DNA of 64,000 nt, from the NCBI GenBank assembly GCA_045634445.1, contig JAZRAG010000075.1, positions 26,770 to 90,769 of the forward strand. Reading direction: 5' to 3'. The translations under genes and the position numbers were made by a program. The notes beneath the pieces are model-generated. The model saw only the letters and a program-made list of their open reading frames with translations. It was not told where the DNA came from and did no database searches. The stretch is from Spyradenecus sp045634445 (lineage in GTDB: Bacteria > Verrucomicrobiota > Kiritimatiellia > RFP12 > DVOR01). Below, one piece after another: positions 1-8,646 of this stretch (the stretch's first letter is position 1; the number at the start of each line of letters is the position of its first letter).

Positions 1-861
1 GACGCCGACGAGTTCTTCGCCTGGGATTCCCATAAAGCGCGGCAAACCTGCGCCAGAGCCCACGTAAACGGCATCGTAGCCATCCTTTTCCATAAGGTCC
101 GTGAGCTTACGTGTGCGACCAACAACAAAGTTGTTTTCTACGGTTACGCCCATCTTCTGGAGGCCTTCGACTTCCTTATCCACGATGGCCTTTGGCAAGC
201 GGAATTCAGGGATGCCGTAAACGAGCACACCGCCGGGCTTCTGGAAGGCTTCAAAGAGGGTCACGTCATGACCTTCACGACGGACGTCTGCAGCCACTGT
301 GATACCCGAGGGTCCAGAACCCACTACTGCGACCTTCTTGCCAGTCGCGGGCTTTACGGAGTTATCAATCGGTGCTTCATCCTCGTGTTCGCGCTGCCAG
401 TCAGCCACAAAACGTTCCAGGCGGCCAATCGCCACACTCTGATTTACATCCTTGTGGATGAGACCAACGGTGCAGCCCTTTTGGCACTGATTTTCTTGCG
501 GGCAAACGCGACCGCAAATTGCGGGCAAGATGCTATTTTTACGAATGATACTCAAGGCTTCTGCGTAGTTACCCTGTGCAATTTCGCGAATGAAGTCAGG
601 GATCTGAATGGCAACAGGGCAACCCTTCATGCAAGGTGCATTCTTACACTGTAAGCAACGGTTTGCTTCAATGCGAGCCTGAGTTTCGGTATAACCACAC
701 GCCACTTCGTCCATGTTGTGCTTACGCACTTCGGGTGGCTGCACGGGCATAGGTTGCTGTGCGAGAGCGTTACGGTCTTTTGGCGAGAGCGGGCGATCTT
801 TAATGGTGGCCCAAGTTTCAAGAGCTGCGGTTTCAAGCGCTTCTTTGGTGATAAAGGACAT
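1..861 (-). CDS. nfnB: NfnB/GltD-like NADPH-dependent oxidoreductase, partial
   Basis: Flavoprotein subunit homologous to the glutamate synthase small subunit, NfnB and SudA. Only the N-terminal 287 codons are inside the window; the frame stays open through base 1. Residues about 60-75 hold a ferredoxin-like cysteine cluster (CLQCKNAPCMKGCPV) and about 110-125 a second one (ICGRVCPQENQCQKGC), the usual 4Fe-4S ligands. A dinucleotide-binding loop (VGSGPSG) lies near residue 185. The start is ATG with AGGAG just upstream. The adjacent nfnA gene 16 bp upstream makes NfnAB (NADH-dependent reduced ferredoxin:NADP+ oxidoreductase, electron bifurcating) the best reading; a sulfide dehydrogenase SudAB role is the main alternative. 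Confidence 0.9.
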   Translation of the reverse strand, partial: MSFITKEALETAALETWATIKDRPLSPKDRNALAQQPMPVQPPEVRKHNMDEVACGYTETQARIEANRCLQCKNAPCMKGCPVAIQIPDFIREIAQGNYAEALSIIRKNSILPAICGRVCPQENQCQKGCTVGLIHKDVNQSVAIGRLERFVADWQREHEDEAPIDNSVKPATGKKVAVVGSGPSGITVAADVRREGHDVTLFEAFQKPGGVLVYGIPEFRLPKAIVDKEVEGLQKMGVTVENNFVVGRTRKLTDLMEKDGYDAVYVGSGAGLPRFMGIPGEELVGV

Positions 862-877
862 GATTAACTCCTAAGGG

Positions 878-1729
878 TTAGCGCTGTGCGTTTTCTTTTG
901 CGTCTGCCATCTTAAGGAGATTGCAGCTGTCTTCGCGTTCGCGTTGCACGAAGGCACGATTACGCTTCATCAAGTTGTCAAAGTCCACTTGATGGGCGTC
1001 AAATTCAGGGCCATCAACACAGACGAACTTAATCTTGCCGCCTACGAGCACGCGGCAACCGCCGCACATACCCGTACCATCAATCATGATGGAGTTGAGC
1101 GAAGCAGTCGTGGGCACGTTGAAGGGGAGCGTCGTCAAAGCGCAGAACTTCATCATGATGGGCGGGCCAATCGTGACGCATTCAGCGATGGTTTCGCGTT
1201 CGCAGACTTCCTTGAGCGGTTCGGTGACTAAGGCCTTACGACCATAAGAGCCGTCATCGGTGCAGATGATAAGCTCGTCTGCAATGGCGGCCATTTCCTT
1301 TTCAAGGATGAGAAGATCTTTGGTGCGAGCGCCCATAATGACAATAACCTTGTTGCCTGCGCGCTTCATTGCTTGGGCAATAGGATGCATTGGTGCCACG
1401 CCAATGCCACCCCCCACGCACACTACGGTACCTTTCTTTTCAATATGGGTAGGCTTCCCGAGCGGCCCTAAGAACACCGGAAGCGCATCGCCAGGATTCA
1501 TCTGAGCGAGCTTATTGGTTGAGGCGCCAACGGCTTGGAAGATAATGCGCACGGAGCCCTTTTCGGGGTCTGCATCGGCAATGGTGAGTGGGATGCGTTC
1601 GCCAAATTGTTCGTCAATTTGAAGGATGATAAACTGCCCAGCTTGACGTTCTTCTGCAATTAACGGGGCGTGAATCCACATGGAATAGACATCAGCGGAT
1701 AACTGTTCTTTTTCAAGGATTGGAAACAT
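878..1729 (-). CDS. nfnA: NfnA/SudB-like FAD/NAD-binding [2Fe-2S] subunit
   Basis: Ferredoxin-NADP reductase-type subunit of about 283 aa. An FAD-binding stretch (ERIPLTIAD, near residue 50) is followed by a nucleotide-binding GGIGVAP motif (near 108). The C-terminal cysteine cluster (GMCGGCR followed by KFVCVDGPEFD) is the [2Fe-2S] site typical of NfnA, SudB and PyrK-like proteins. I chose the internal ATG because GGAG lies just upstream; the open frame extends 20 codons further without an obvious ribosome site. A TATACT -10-like box (1767-1772) sits about 40 bp upstream, so the nfnAB pair may have its own promoter. In complex with NfnB it would couple NADH and reduced ferredoxin oxidation to NADPH formation. 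Confidence 0.88.
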   Translation of the reverse strand: MFPILEKEQLSADVYSMWIHAPLIAEERQAGQFIILQIDEQFGERIPLTIADADPEKGSVRIIFQAVGASTNKLAQMNPGDALPVFLGPLGKPTHIEKKGTVVCVGGGIGVAPMHPIAQAMKRAGNKVIVIMGARTKDLLILEKEMAAIADELIICTDDGSYGRKALVTEPLKEVCERETIAECVTIGPPIMMKFCALTTLPFNVPTTASLNSIMIDGTGMCGGCRVLVGGKIKFVCVDGPEFDAHQVDFDNLMKRNRAFVQREREDSCNLLKMADAKENAQR

Positions 1730-1766
1730 TTGCTTCTCCAAGGATATAATTGACATCTCAATGTAG

Positions 1767-1772
1767 AGTATA
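1767..1772 (-). promoter_or_regulatory. Candidate -10 box for nfnAB
   Basis: TATACT on the minus strand about 38 bp before the chosen nfnA start. The -35 region is weak, so this is tentative. Confidence 0.35.
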
Positions 1773-1782
1773 GCACAGTTCT

Positions 1783-2493
1783 TTACCAAAAACCATAGGC
1801 ATCAAAGAGAAGGACGTGTAACCCCAATAGGAGGTTGGTCACCACATGTGCAATAATCGAGGCTCGTAGGCTACCTGTGCGTATAGCTAACGCACCATAC
1901 GCAATCCCTGCGAGGAGTCCACCTACATAACGATCGTGTTCAAGCGCGAAGACCACGGCTGTTACCCAAAAGGCATAACGTGTCACCGCTGAAAAGGGGA
2001 GGTGCTGCCATGCTTTTTCGCTGAGCCAACGCATCATGCAGCCACGGAAGAAGAACTCCTCAATCGGTGCAATCACAAAGGCTGATCCGATCAGTTTAAT
2101 GATGGCAAGTGCAGGATGTTCGCTATAAGCATAACACCATGAAGCGCTGTAGTCGGGCAACGTTCCAGGCATCATAACGAGCCAACGGCGATAGGTTTCG
2201 GTTACCGCAGGCCATGGCGTACTCTCGGGGAGCGCCCAGAGAACGTAAATCGCTATCCCAATCAAGAGCCCTAATGCCCAGTCACCCTTCACCGCGTGTA
2301 ACGGTACATAACGCCACGGCTTGAGCGTGAGCGTTAGTCCTGCGCAGAACACTGTCTTGACTGCATAAACATATGCGGGAAAGTCAAAGCCGTGTGGGAG
2401 GAAGAGCAACACAATCCCGGCAATCCATAGGAAGAAGGGCCATGTTAAGGCTCGGGTTGCGCGGGGATTATCGTGAGGGGTTGTTGGCTGCAT
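1783..2493 (-). CDS. CPBP-family (CAAX-like) intramembrane protease
   Basis: A 236-aa polytopic membrane protein. The three hallmarks of the CPBP/Abi glutamic protease family are present: EEFFFR (E145, E146, R150), FALEH with H186, and HVVTN with H216 and N220. Several hydrophobic helices surround them. The N-terminal half resembles the CAAX-protease-related proteins that accompany exosortase/PEP-CTERM systems in other bacteria, but no exosortase is in the window, so that link is only suggestive. It lies 32 bp downstream of a phosphoglycosyl transferase gene in the same orientation. The natural substrate cannot be read from the sequence. Confidence 0.85.
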   Translation of the reverse strand: MQPTTPHDNPRATRALTWPFFLWIAGIVLLFLPHGFDFPAYVYAVKTVFCAGLTLTLKPWRYVPLHAVKGDWALGLLIGIAIYVLWALPESTPWPAVTETYRRWLVMMPGTLPDYSASWCYAYSEHPALAIIKLIGSAFVIAPIEEFFFRGCMMRWLSEKAWQHLPFSAVTRYAFWVTAVVFALEHDRYVGGLLAGIAYGALAIRTGSLRASIIAHVVTNLLLGLHVLLFDAYGFW

Positions 2494-2525
2494 AATAGGC
2501 TATGAATAATGTAAAGAGGTGCGAG

Positions 2526-3044
2526 TTAATTGCCTCTGAGGTGAAAGAGCGTCATTAAGAGAATGCGACAGTCAAACCAAAAGGAGCGCTTGGCGACATA
2601 CTCAAGGTCATACTGCACCTTTTCAGCGCGGGTAATGGCATTACGACCATGTACCTGCGCCCAACCTGTAATCCCTGGGCGCACATCATGACGGTGATGT
2701 TCGGCTTCGGTATATTCGTCGAGATACGCCATCAAAAGCGGGCGCGGTCCGACCAAGGACATTTTACCCGAGAGTACATGAAACAACTCAGGCAATTCGT
2801 CCAACGATGTCGCACGCAAAAAGGCGCCTAATCGTGTGGTGCGCACATCATCGCTTTCTGTGCCAGCGCGCATCGTGCGGAACTTCACCAAGGTAAAGGG
2901 TTGGCCATGTAATCCTGGGCGCTCTTGACGAAAGAAGACAGGCTTTCCATCTATGCAGCGAATCAAGAGCGTTAAGAGTCCGAACACAGGCATCCATAAG
3001 GGCGCTGTAAGCAAGACTAGAAGCACTTCAATTACGCGTGGCAT
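2526..3044 (-). CDS. Short bacterial sugar transferase (monotopic phosphoglycosyl transferase)
   Basis: Small PglC/WcaJ-C-terminal-type enzyme that would move a sugar phosphate from a UDP-sugar onto undecaprenyl phosphate, the first step of a surface glycan. One hydrophobic re-entrant helix near the N-terminus is followed by PVFFRQERPG, VKFRTM, the Asp-Glu pair in SLDELPELFHV, and SLVGPRPLL with RPGITGWAQV. No N-terminal multi-TM domain is present, so it is the minimal form. Start choice is uncertain: ATG at 3044 gives the family-typical N-terminus with 14 bp after nadE; ATG at 3095 has a GGTGG upstream but overlaps nadE by 37 bp. Confidence 0.88.
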   Translation of the reverse strand: MPRVIEVLLVLLTAPLWMPVFGLLTLLIRCIDGKPVFFRQERPGLHGQPFTLVKFRTMRAGTESDDVRTTRLGAFLRATSLDELPELFHVLSGKMSLVGPRPLLMAYLDEYTEAEHHRHDVRPGITGWAQVHGRNAITRAEKVQYDLEYVAKRSFWFDCRILLMTLFHLRGN

Positions 3045-3058
3045 AGGTGATACGGATT

Positions 3059-4888
3059 TTATAGGACGAGGTTGGCGTCGGAGGGTAGCATCCATCCACC
3101 ACGTGGTGAGAGCGCAATGCCACCGACAGCAGGTCCATCAGGACTGCAAGAACGCTTGAACTGCTGCGTAATTACGCGACGGCAGAAGATGTCAAGCGTG
3201 CGGGTGCGTTCGGCTTCGGGAATCTCACCATGTAAAAGCGTAGCCAAATCGGCGAGTTGCTCTCTATTACACCCATAACGCATAAAGTACCACAAGAAGC
3301 AGTCGTGCAATTCATAGCGGCCAACGATTGACTCAGTATGTTGCACCCCAGGGACCAATTCAGGCGAAACAGGCGTCTCGCAGATATCCTTCAATACCGC
3401 GGTAAGCGTTTCGGCTGCAACATGATCTGCAGAGGCTAAACGCTCCGTTGCCGCTTCAAGACAGGCGGGAATCAATGTCTTTGTGATGGCGCAGTTCACG
3501 GAGTACATGCTCATGTGGTCACCATTGTAGGTACTCCACCCGAGTGCAATCTCTGAAAGGTCGCCTGTGCCCACAAGTAACCCGCCCTCTTTATTGGCGA
3601 TGTCCATGAGCAACCACGTACGTGCGCGAGCTTGAGCATTCTCGTAAGTGACATCGTGCGTCTGCGGATCTTGGCCGATATCAGTGAAGTGTTGGGTCAC
3701 ACAGGGCACAATTGAAATCTCGCGCAGTTCAGCTCCCAATGTCTTTGCCAATGTACACGCGTTGTTGTACGTGCGATCTGTTGTACCGAAGCCTGGCATT
3801 GTCACTGCGATTACCGTCTCTGCCGGCAACCCATACTGACGGCAAAGCAACGCGCACACAATCAAGGCAAGCGTTGAGTCTAAGCCGCCTGAGAGCCCCA
3901 GAACCAAACGTTTCGCGCGGATTTGCTGGAAACGGCGTGCCAACGCATGCACCTGCATCTCAAGCAATTCGTGGCAACGTTCCATGCGCGCTGCTGGCGT
4001 TTCTGGCAAGAAGGGGTTCGCGCGTAATTTCGCCTGCGAACCATCACATGCTGTCGCAGGGAGCGTCGCCGTAATGAGGCGCTCAGGTGTCGGTGCTGTG
4101 AGATTCGCACGGAGGCGATGGGCATCAATCCATGCCGGCGAGAAGTCCATCAATGACACCCCTGTCTCCCAACGTGCTTCAGCGCAGAGACGTCCTTCAT
4201 TGGCTAAGAGACGGTGACCGCTGTAAACGCCATCAGTAGAGGATTCACCCATGCCTGCATTGGTGTACACACACGCGCCGCCTGTTGTGCGAGAAAGAAG
4301 CGTAAGCGCTTCACGACGGAATTGCGGTTTGCCTGCGCCTTCAGGTGAAGCATCCAAGCAGAGGAGGAGATGCGCATCCAAAGTAGACGTAGCGTCCAAC
4401 GGCAAGCCAAAGGTTACGGCAAGACGCGCATCTGCGATTGCAAAACGAAGATCCGTGCCAAAAGGTGTGCCATCAGGTAGTGCAACGCATGTTGCAGATG
4501 CGGCAGGTGAGAAACAACGGAAGCGCGGGTCTTGCTTGGGGAGTGTCGCACGCGGCACCACGCCTAAAATGGCGTTGTCTTGAATAACCACCGCGCAGTC
4601 GTAGAGCTGGCCCTCAATGAACAATGGTGCACCGCACACGAAAAGTAATGCCGGTGGCAAGCTTTCACAAAGGTCCATTAATGCGACCTGTGTCTGCTCC
4701 TGAAGCGTCCGTGAGAGGAAGAGGTCGCCACATGTAGCGCCTGTAAGTGATAATGCTGGTGCCACCGCAATGGAAGCCCCTGCCGCAACAGCCTTCTCTG
4801 CAGCCGCGAGCAAAGCAGAAACATTCGCCTGAGGATTCGCAAGCGTAATATCAGGCGTCAATGCCGCCACACGAATAAAACCAGTCAT
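3059..4888 (-). CDS. nadE: NAD+ synthetase with degenerate nitrilase (glutaminase) domain
   Basis: A 609-aa protein with the two-domain layout of glutamine-dependent NAD+ synthetase. The C-terminal synthetase domain is intact: ATP-pyrophosphatase P-loop SGGLDS (333-338) and the later conserved stretch GTGDLSEIALGWSTYNGD. The N-terminal nitrilase-like domain keeps its fold markers (TGATCGDLF, YTNAGMGESSTDGVYSGH), but the catalytic triad is gone by my alignment to the family: Glu is Ala45 (VAPALSLTG where PELxxTG is expected), Lys is Arg113 (VVPRATLP), and the nucleophile Cys is replaced around Gly161 (VTFGLPLD where VEICEDL is expected). The frame is unbroken. It probably depends on free ammonia or another ammonia donor. 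Confidence 0.9.
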   Translation of the reverse strand: MTGFIRVAALTPDITLANPQANVSALLAAAEKAVAAGASIAVAPALSLTGATCGDLFLSRTLQEQTQVALMDLCESLPPALLFVCGAPLFIEGQLYDCAVVIQDNAILGVVPRATLPKQDPRFRCFSPAASATCVALPDGTPFGTDLRFAIADARLAVTFGLPLDATSTLDAHLLLCLDASPEGAGKPQFRREALTLLSRTTGGACVYTNAGMGESSTDGVYSGHRLLANEGRLCAEARWETGVSLMDFSPAWIDAHRLRANLTAPTPERLITATLPATACDGSQAKLRANPFLPETPAARMERCHELLEMQVHALARRFQQIRAKRLVLGLSGGLDSTLALIVCALLCRQYGLPAETVIAVTMPGFGTTDRTYNNACTLAKTLGAELREISIVPCVTQHFTDIGQDPQTHDVTYENAQARARTWLLMDIANKEGGLLVGTGDLSEIALGWSTYNGDHMSMYSVNCAITKTLIPACLEAATERLASADHVAAETLTAVLKDICETPVSPELVPGVQHTESIVGRYELHDCFLWYFMRYGCNREQLADLATLLHGEIPEAERTRTLDIFCRRVITQQFKRSCSPDGPAVGGIALSPRGGWMLPSDANLVL

Positions 4889-4916
4889 GAGTCATCCCCT
4901 TCATCAAAATCGCCTA

Positions 4917-4926
4917 CATTATAACA
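4917..4926 (-). promoter_or_regulatory. Candidate -10 box for nadE operon
   Basis: TATAAT on the minus strand about 30 bp before the nadE ATG, just downstream of a GC-rich CGCGCG inverted repeat (about 4929-4951). The -35 element is not clear. Confidence 0.35.
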
Positions 4927-5010
4927 CACCCGCGCGTATTCTGCGCGCGTTTGGGTGATAGTGGCAATGCAGTCAATAGGGCCGATGAACGCCAATCGCT
5001 GCGGAGCCGC

Positions 5011-7509
5011 TCACTCTTCCTGTATTGTGCAAGGAGCGGTGACAGAATAGGTCTTGCCATTGGCCTGCACGCTTACGGTAGTGGGTTGATTTGCCTCAAG
5101 TGACCACATGACGACGCGTCCTTCGCGCCATTGCAGTGAGACGCGAATCCCATCGTGTGCACGCACACCATGGAGGGAGCCGCCCTTTGCCCATGCAGTA
5201 GGGAGCGCTGGCAATAATTCAATCATTCCCGAGCGCGACTGCACAATCTGCTCCAACATCGCGGCGGCGATGCCATAATTGCCATCTATTTGCAAGGGGA
5301 TGCGGTGCGAGGCAAAGCCGTTGTCTAAGACATTGTGTTGCAACAGTCCTTGTATCATAGCATGGGATTCCTCTCCTCGATGGAGGCGTGCCCAGAGTGC
5401 CGCTCGCCACGCCCAAGCCCACGAACGGCGACTGTCGCCTGTGGTTTTGCGTAATCTCAAACTGCGTTCGGCGGCAGTAGCGAGTGTAGGCGTTGTGCTC
5501 GGTGAGAGGAGTGTGCCAGGATAGAGTGCAAAGAGATGTGACGTGTGACGATGGTCGGTCTCAGGGTTGCGGTCAATGAGCCACTCCATGAGATTGCCCC
5601 GCTGTCCAATCTGAGGCGGCACTAATCGCGCCGCGGCTTCGCTAATCTCGGTAAGGAGGGGTGAGGTATGCCCCGATTGATGTGCTCCGGTGAGGGTCGC
5701 TTGAAAGAGTTCGGTGACGATTTGCTGATCATGGGCGACGCCATCTTCTTCGCGCGGTCCGTGTTCGGGTGACCATCCTTTAGGGACGACCAAGGCGCCC
5801 GCAGGCAGGGCGGCGAGTTCTGGATACGCACGCGGATCGACCGCATGACCATTGGAGCAAAACCCCTCGCCGCCAGGGCCGAGCGCCTTGAGCCGTTGAA
5901 GCCAGAAGGCAGAGAGTTCGGTCAAGAGCGGAAGCGCTTCATCCCAACGGGTGGGAGAGGGTGCTGCAAAGGCGGCATGGTCGCGGAAGTGTAAGGCGTA
6001 CCAGGCTGAAGCGGGCAGATTCATCTGCCAACCGCCCGCGCCAAAGGGGTTGTGCGATGTATAGACAAGCCATCCAGAGGAGGTGGGGACCTTTTCGCCA
6101 CGGGCAATGAAGTACTCGGTAGTGGCGCGTTGGAAACAAGGACGCATGGCTAAGAGGTAGTCAAGGAGGGCGCGATGACATTCGGGTAGGGCGCCTCGTT
6201 CGGCAAGCCAATAGACCATCTGCGCGTTGATGTTGCTGTGGTAGTCATTTCCCCAAGGTGCTTCGGGATAGGGATTCCAAATACCTTGAAGACCTGCGGG
6301 AAGGCCACCAGGACGTGAGGTCGCAATGAGAAGATAACGCCCAAAGGCGAGGAAGAGCGCTTCCAAGGCGGGGTCTCCCTCGGGATGGTCGCGATAAGCG
6401 GCCAATCGCTGTGGGGTCGGGAGATCGCGTTCGGGCGCATCAAGCCGTAGCGCAAGGCGACGATAGAGGGCGCGCGTATCTGCGCGATGACGTTCGCGTA
6501 AAGCTTCAAAGGTGAAATCCGCAAGCGCAGAAAAGCGAGCGGCACAACGTTCGGCTGCAGGTGTACCTCGAAAGCCAAGCGCAGGACTCATCTCGTAATT
6601 GGTCTCCACTGCGGTGAGCAACGTCCATTGCCGCACATCCTTGAGAATGAGCGCTTCTGGGGTTACCTCCACCTGCGCAGCATCGCAATGAACCAAACGA
6701 CTTTGTGAACGGCATTGGAGGCCATTGGCAAGGGTCGCATCAAGGATGAGTTCGGAGGGCGACAGGGTGAGTGTGTCACTGGGACGATTCCGTGCGAGGG
6801 TAATCGCAACGCGTGCCAACGGTGCATCAGCGGTGTAACGTAGCGCGATGACGCGGTCAGGATAGGAGCAGAAGGCCTCGGAGTGAATCGTTATCCCATT
6901 GCGTATGGCAATAGCACGCACCGCAGCAGTGTCAAAATCAAGTTCGCGTCGAAAGCCTTCCTTGTGTACGGGCGCGCCGAAGTCAATCAGTAAATCCGCT
7001 ACGGGTTGTTGGCCGCCAAATCCCGAGGCTGAATCAGGCCCATGCGAACCATTGTAGGGCTTATCGCCGAGCGCATCAATGCCAGGATTTGCGCCACCAG
7101 ACCAGAAAGCGGCCGAGGAAAGCGTGTAGCGGTCACGTCCCGAACCATGAAAGACCGAAACACCCGTAAACCCATTGCCCAATGGATAAGGTTCACCCTC
7201 CCACAAGCGTGCAGGATTGGTGTAACGTCCTTCGGTTAGCGCGTACGTGCGCTCACAAAGGATGTCTACCCCCTCGCCCATGGCACGATGCTTAGGGTAG
7301 GAGGGTGGAGGCGTAGGACGTACTGGCGCTGGCGCACCGATTCGAACGCCCTCAAAAGCCTCTGAAGTTACCGCTGGCACAAGTTGATGTGGGAAGAGTA
7401 CCGTATAGGCGGGGCAATCAGACCAAAAACCCTCAAAAGCGCTGCCAGCGACCAACCGCGCTAACGGTGCAATCACCCCTAAAAGAAGAAAGAATCGTCG
7501 CCCATTCAT
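5011..7509 (-). CDS. Secreted GH95-family glycoside hydrolase (alpha-L-fucosidase type)
   Basis: About 832 aa, the normal GH95 length, with a hydrophobic N-terminal signal peptide ending near residue 25. The N-terminal domain has the family opening (LWEGEPYPLGNGFTG, FWSGG). The (alpha/alpha)6 domain has PWGNDYHSNINAQM, which holds the Asn residues of the active site; SPEHG, matching the general-acid Glu region; RHTSHLFALYPG; and IDGNYGIAAAMLEQ, holding the base Asp. Substrates of the family are terminal alpha-fucosides (host mucin glycans) or alpha-galactosides. It is not next to any transporter or other glycosidase. Start: ATG preceded by GAGG. A TATAAT lies only about 9 nt upstream, so the mRNA would be nearly leaderless if that is the -10. 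Confidence 0.92.
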   Translation of the reverse strand: MNGRRFFLLLGVIAPLARLVAGSAFEGFWSDCPAYTVLFPHQLVPAVTSEAFEGVRIGAPAPVRPTPPPSYPKHRAMGEGVDILCERTYALTEGRYTNPARLWEGEPYPLGNGFTGVSVFHGSGRDRYTLSSAAFWSGGANPGIDALGDKPYNGSHGPDSASGFGGQQPVADLLIDFGAPVHKEGFRRELDFDTAAVRAIAIRNGITIHSEAFCSYPDRVIALRYTADAPLARVAITLARNRPSDTLTLSPSELILDATLANGLQCRSQSRLVHCDAAQVEVTPEALILKDVRQWTLLTAVETNYEMSPALGFRGTPAAERCAARFSALADFTFEALRERHRADTRALYRRLALRLDAPERDLPTPQRLAAYRDHPEGDPALEALFLAFGRYLLIATSRPGGLPAGLQGIWNPYPEAPWGNDYHSNINAQMVYWLAERGALPECHRALLDYLLAMRPCFQRATTEYFIARGEKVPTSSGWLVYTSHNPFGAGGWQMNLPASAWYALHFRDHAAFAAPSPTRWDEALPLLTELSAFWLQRLKALGPGGEGFCSNGHAVDPRAYPELAALPAGALVVPKGWSPEHGPREEDGVAHDQQIVTELFQATLTGAHQSGHTSPLLTEISEAAARLVPPQIGQRGNLMEWLIDRNPETDHRHTSHLFALYPGTLLSPSTTPTLATAAERSLRLRKTTGDSRRSWAWAWRAALWARLHRGEESHAMIQGLLQHNVLDNGFASHRIPLQIDGNYGIAAAMLEQIVQSRSGMIELLPALPTAWAKGGSLHGVRAHDGIRVSLQWREGRVVMWSLEANQPTTVSVQANGKTYSVTAPCTIQEE

Positions 7510-7685
7510 ACGCCTCACATTATAACATATGGGCGTGCCTACCGACGCTGTCAAGCGTTTAGATGTCAATTGCGCAGTGATGAAATAAAATGCGTGCGGA
7601 GTGGGAAGGGCGTGAAGTAAAATAAGGATGTCCTCGCGGAGGTGTTGAGGATTGGTGTATGTTTAACAACAAAAGGAATGAACAG

Positions 7686-8054
7686 ATGAAGAAGATTTTG
7701 CTTTTAGCAATGATGGCGATGATGTTCGGCCTTGTAGGGTGCGGTTCATCTGAGACGCCAGAGTCTACGGTGACACAGTGGGTAGATGCAGTGCTTGCAG
7801 CGGATTATGAGGCTGCAAATGCGTTGTGTGATGGCTTTGGAATGTCGCTCGCAACGAATGTCACGATTAATCAAACTAAAGACGGAAGCCCTCGCAAGGA
7901 AGAGGTGCGTGCCTTTTTGACAGGATTAAAGGATTTGCGTTCTAAGGTTGAGGGTGACACTGCGAAGGTCTATTGTCCCGCTCGACCTGACAAGCCTATT
8001 TTTGAACTTAAAAAGGTCGATGGTAAGTGGAAGATCGTTGGCGAGGGTATCTAA
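7686..8054 (+). CDS. Small lipoprotein, DUF4878/NTF2-like
   Basis: About 122 aa with a lipoprotein signal peptide (LVGCGSS lipobox, Cys near residue 18). The rest resembles the cone-shaped NTF2-like/DUF4878 lipoproteins: a helix-rich part with EAANALC, then beta strands ending in a FELKKVDGKWKIV motif typical of that fold. I chose the ATG just before KKILLL because AGGAATG lies upstream and it begins a proper signal peptide. Followed by a clear terminator. Function unknown; location would be a membrane-anchored periplasmic or surface protein. Confidence 0.8.
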   Translation: MKKILLLAMMAMMFGLVGCGSSETPESTVTQWVDAVLAADYEAANALCDGFGMSLATNVTINQTKDGSPRKEEVRAFLTGLKDLRSKVEGDTAKVYCPARPDKPIFELKKVDGKWKIVGEGI

Positions 8055-8079
8055 GCTAAAGGTTTGTTTTAAATTGTTG

Positions 8080-8118
8080 AAGGCGTCCTTGGGTAGTTCC
8101 TAAGGATGCCTTATTTAT
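8080..8118 (+). terminator. Rho-independent terminator after lipoprotein gene
   Basis: AAGGCGTCCTT and AAGGATGCCTT form a stem with one mismatch, followed by TTATTTATATTTTTT. Confidence 0.7.
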
Positions 8119-8125
8119 ATTTTTT

Positions 8126-8399
8126 AGTTCTTCAATACTTTGTACTCTATTTTTCCGGCCGTAACTTATTCATTTTTAATAACTTATTTTGAATATTTTA
8201 TGGCCGGCAATTTTAAGCTTAAAATCAGTACAATTTGTACTATTCATGCAAAATTTAAACAGTACAATTTTTTGGGGGCAAGATATTTTAAGGGAAAATT
8301 TCCGCTCGGGAAGAAATCTTAAATAGTACAATTTTTTGCACGGGACTTTTTAGACCTGTCTAGAAAACTTTAGAAAATAGTACGAAGGACCGAAGAAGT
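8126..8399. repeat. MITE-like element, copy A
   Basis: About 274 bp, AT-rich. The ends form imperfect inverted repeats (left TTCTTCAATACTTTGTACTC; right, read on the minus strand, CTTCTTCGGTCCTTCGTACT). It is about 80-85% identical by eye to copy B at 10114-10323, over the whole length, in the same orientation. It carries an extra stretch of about 65 bp (roughly 8270-8335) that contains a second AGTACAATTTTTTG. AGTAC/GTACT boxes recur inside. No transposase is present. Confidence 0.75.
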
Positions 8400-8435
8400 G
8401 AAACAATAGGGTTGTGCTATCATCATCGGCGTTTT

Positions 8436-8511
8436 CGGTCTCTAACTCAGTTGGTAGAGCACGACACTTTTAATGTTGGGGTCGCGGGTTCGTTCCCCGC
8501 GAGACCGGCCA
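8436..8511 (+). tRNA. tRNA-Lys (anticodon TTT), somewhat atypical
   Basis: Cloverleaf: acceptor CGGTCTC/GAGACCG, D arm ACTC/GAGC, anticodon stem CGACA/TGTTG around loop CTTTTAA, T stem GCGGG/CCCGC, encoded CCA. Odd points are an A10-C25 mismatch in the D stem, a C1-G72 first pair, a G discriminator base, and T instead of the nearly universal A58 in the T loop (TTCGTTC). Confidence 0.9.
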
Positions 8512-8516
8512 TCTTA

Positions 8517-8548
8517 AACCTCTCAAACGCACGTTTGAGAGGTTTTTT
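8517..8548 (+). terminator. Rho-independent terminator after tRNA-Lys
   Basis: Stem CCTCTCAAACG / CGTTTGAGAGG followed by TTTTTTG. Confidence 0.9.
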
Positions 8549-8561
8549 GTTGCCCTAAAAT

Positions 8562-8592
8562 AAAAAAATCACCAGCATTTGCTGGTGATTTT
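8562..8592 (-). terminator. Terminator of the zinc-ribbon gene pair
   Basis: ATCACCAGC / GCTGGTGAT with a poly-A run on the left side, so on the minus strand the stem is followed by TTTTTTTA. It lies about 55 bp past the stop of the downstream zinc-ribbon gene. Confidence 0.8.
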
Positions 8593-8646
8593 CAATACAT
8601 TAAATTTGACTAAAATAATGTATATGGTAAACTAGACGTTATCCCG

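Noticed and set aside
1730..1789. Upstream start for nfnA
   Set aside because: The 20 extra codons have no ribosome site and no family similarity, whereas GGAG precedes the internal ATG.
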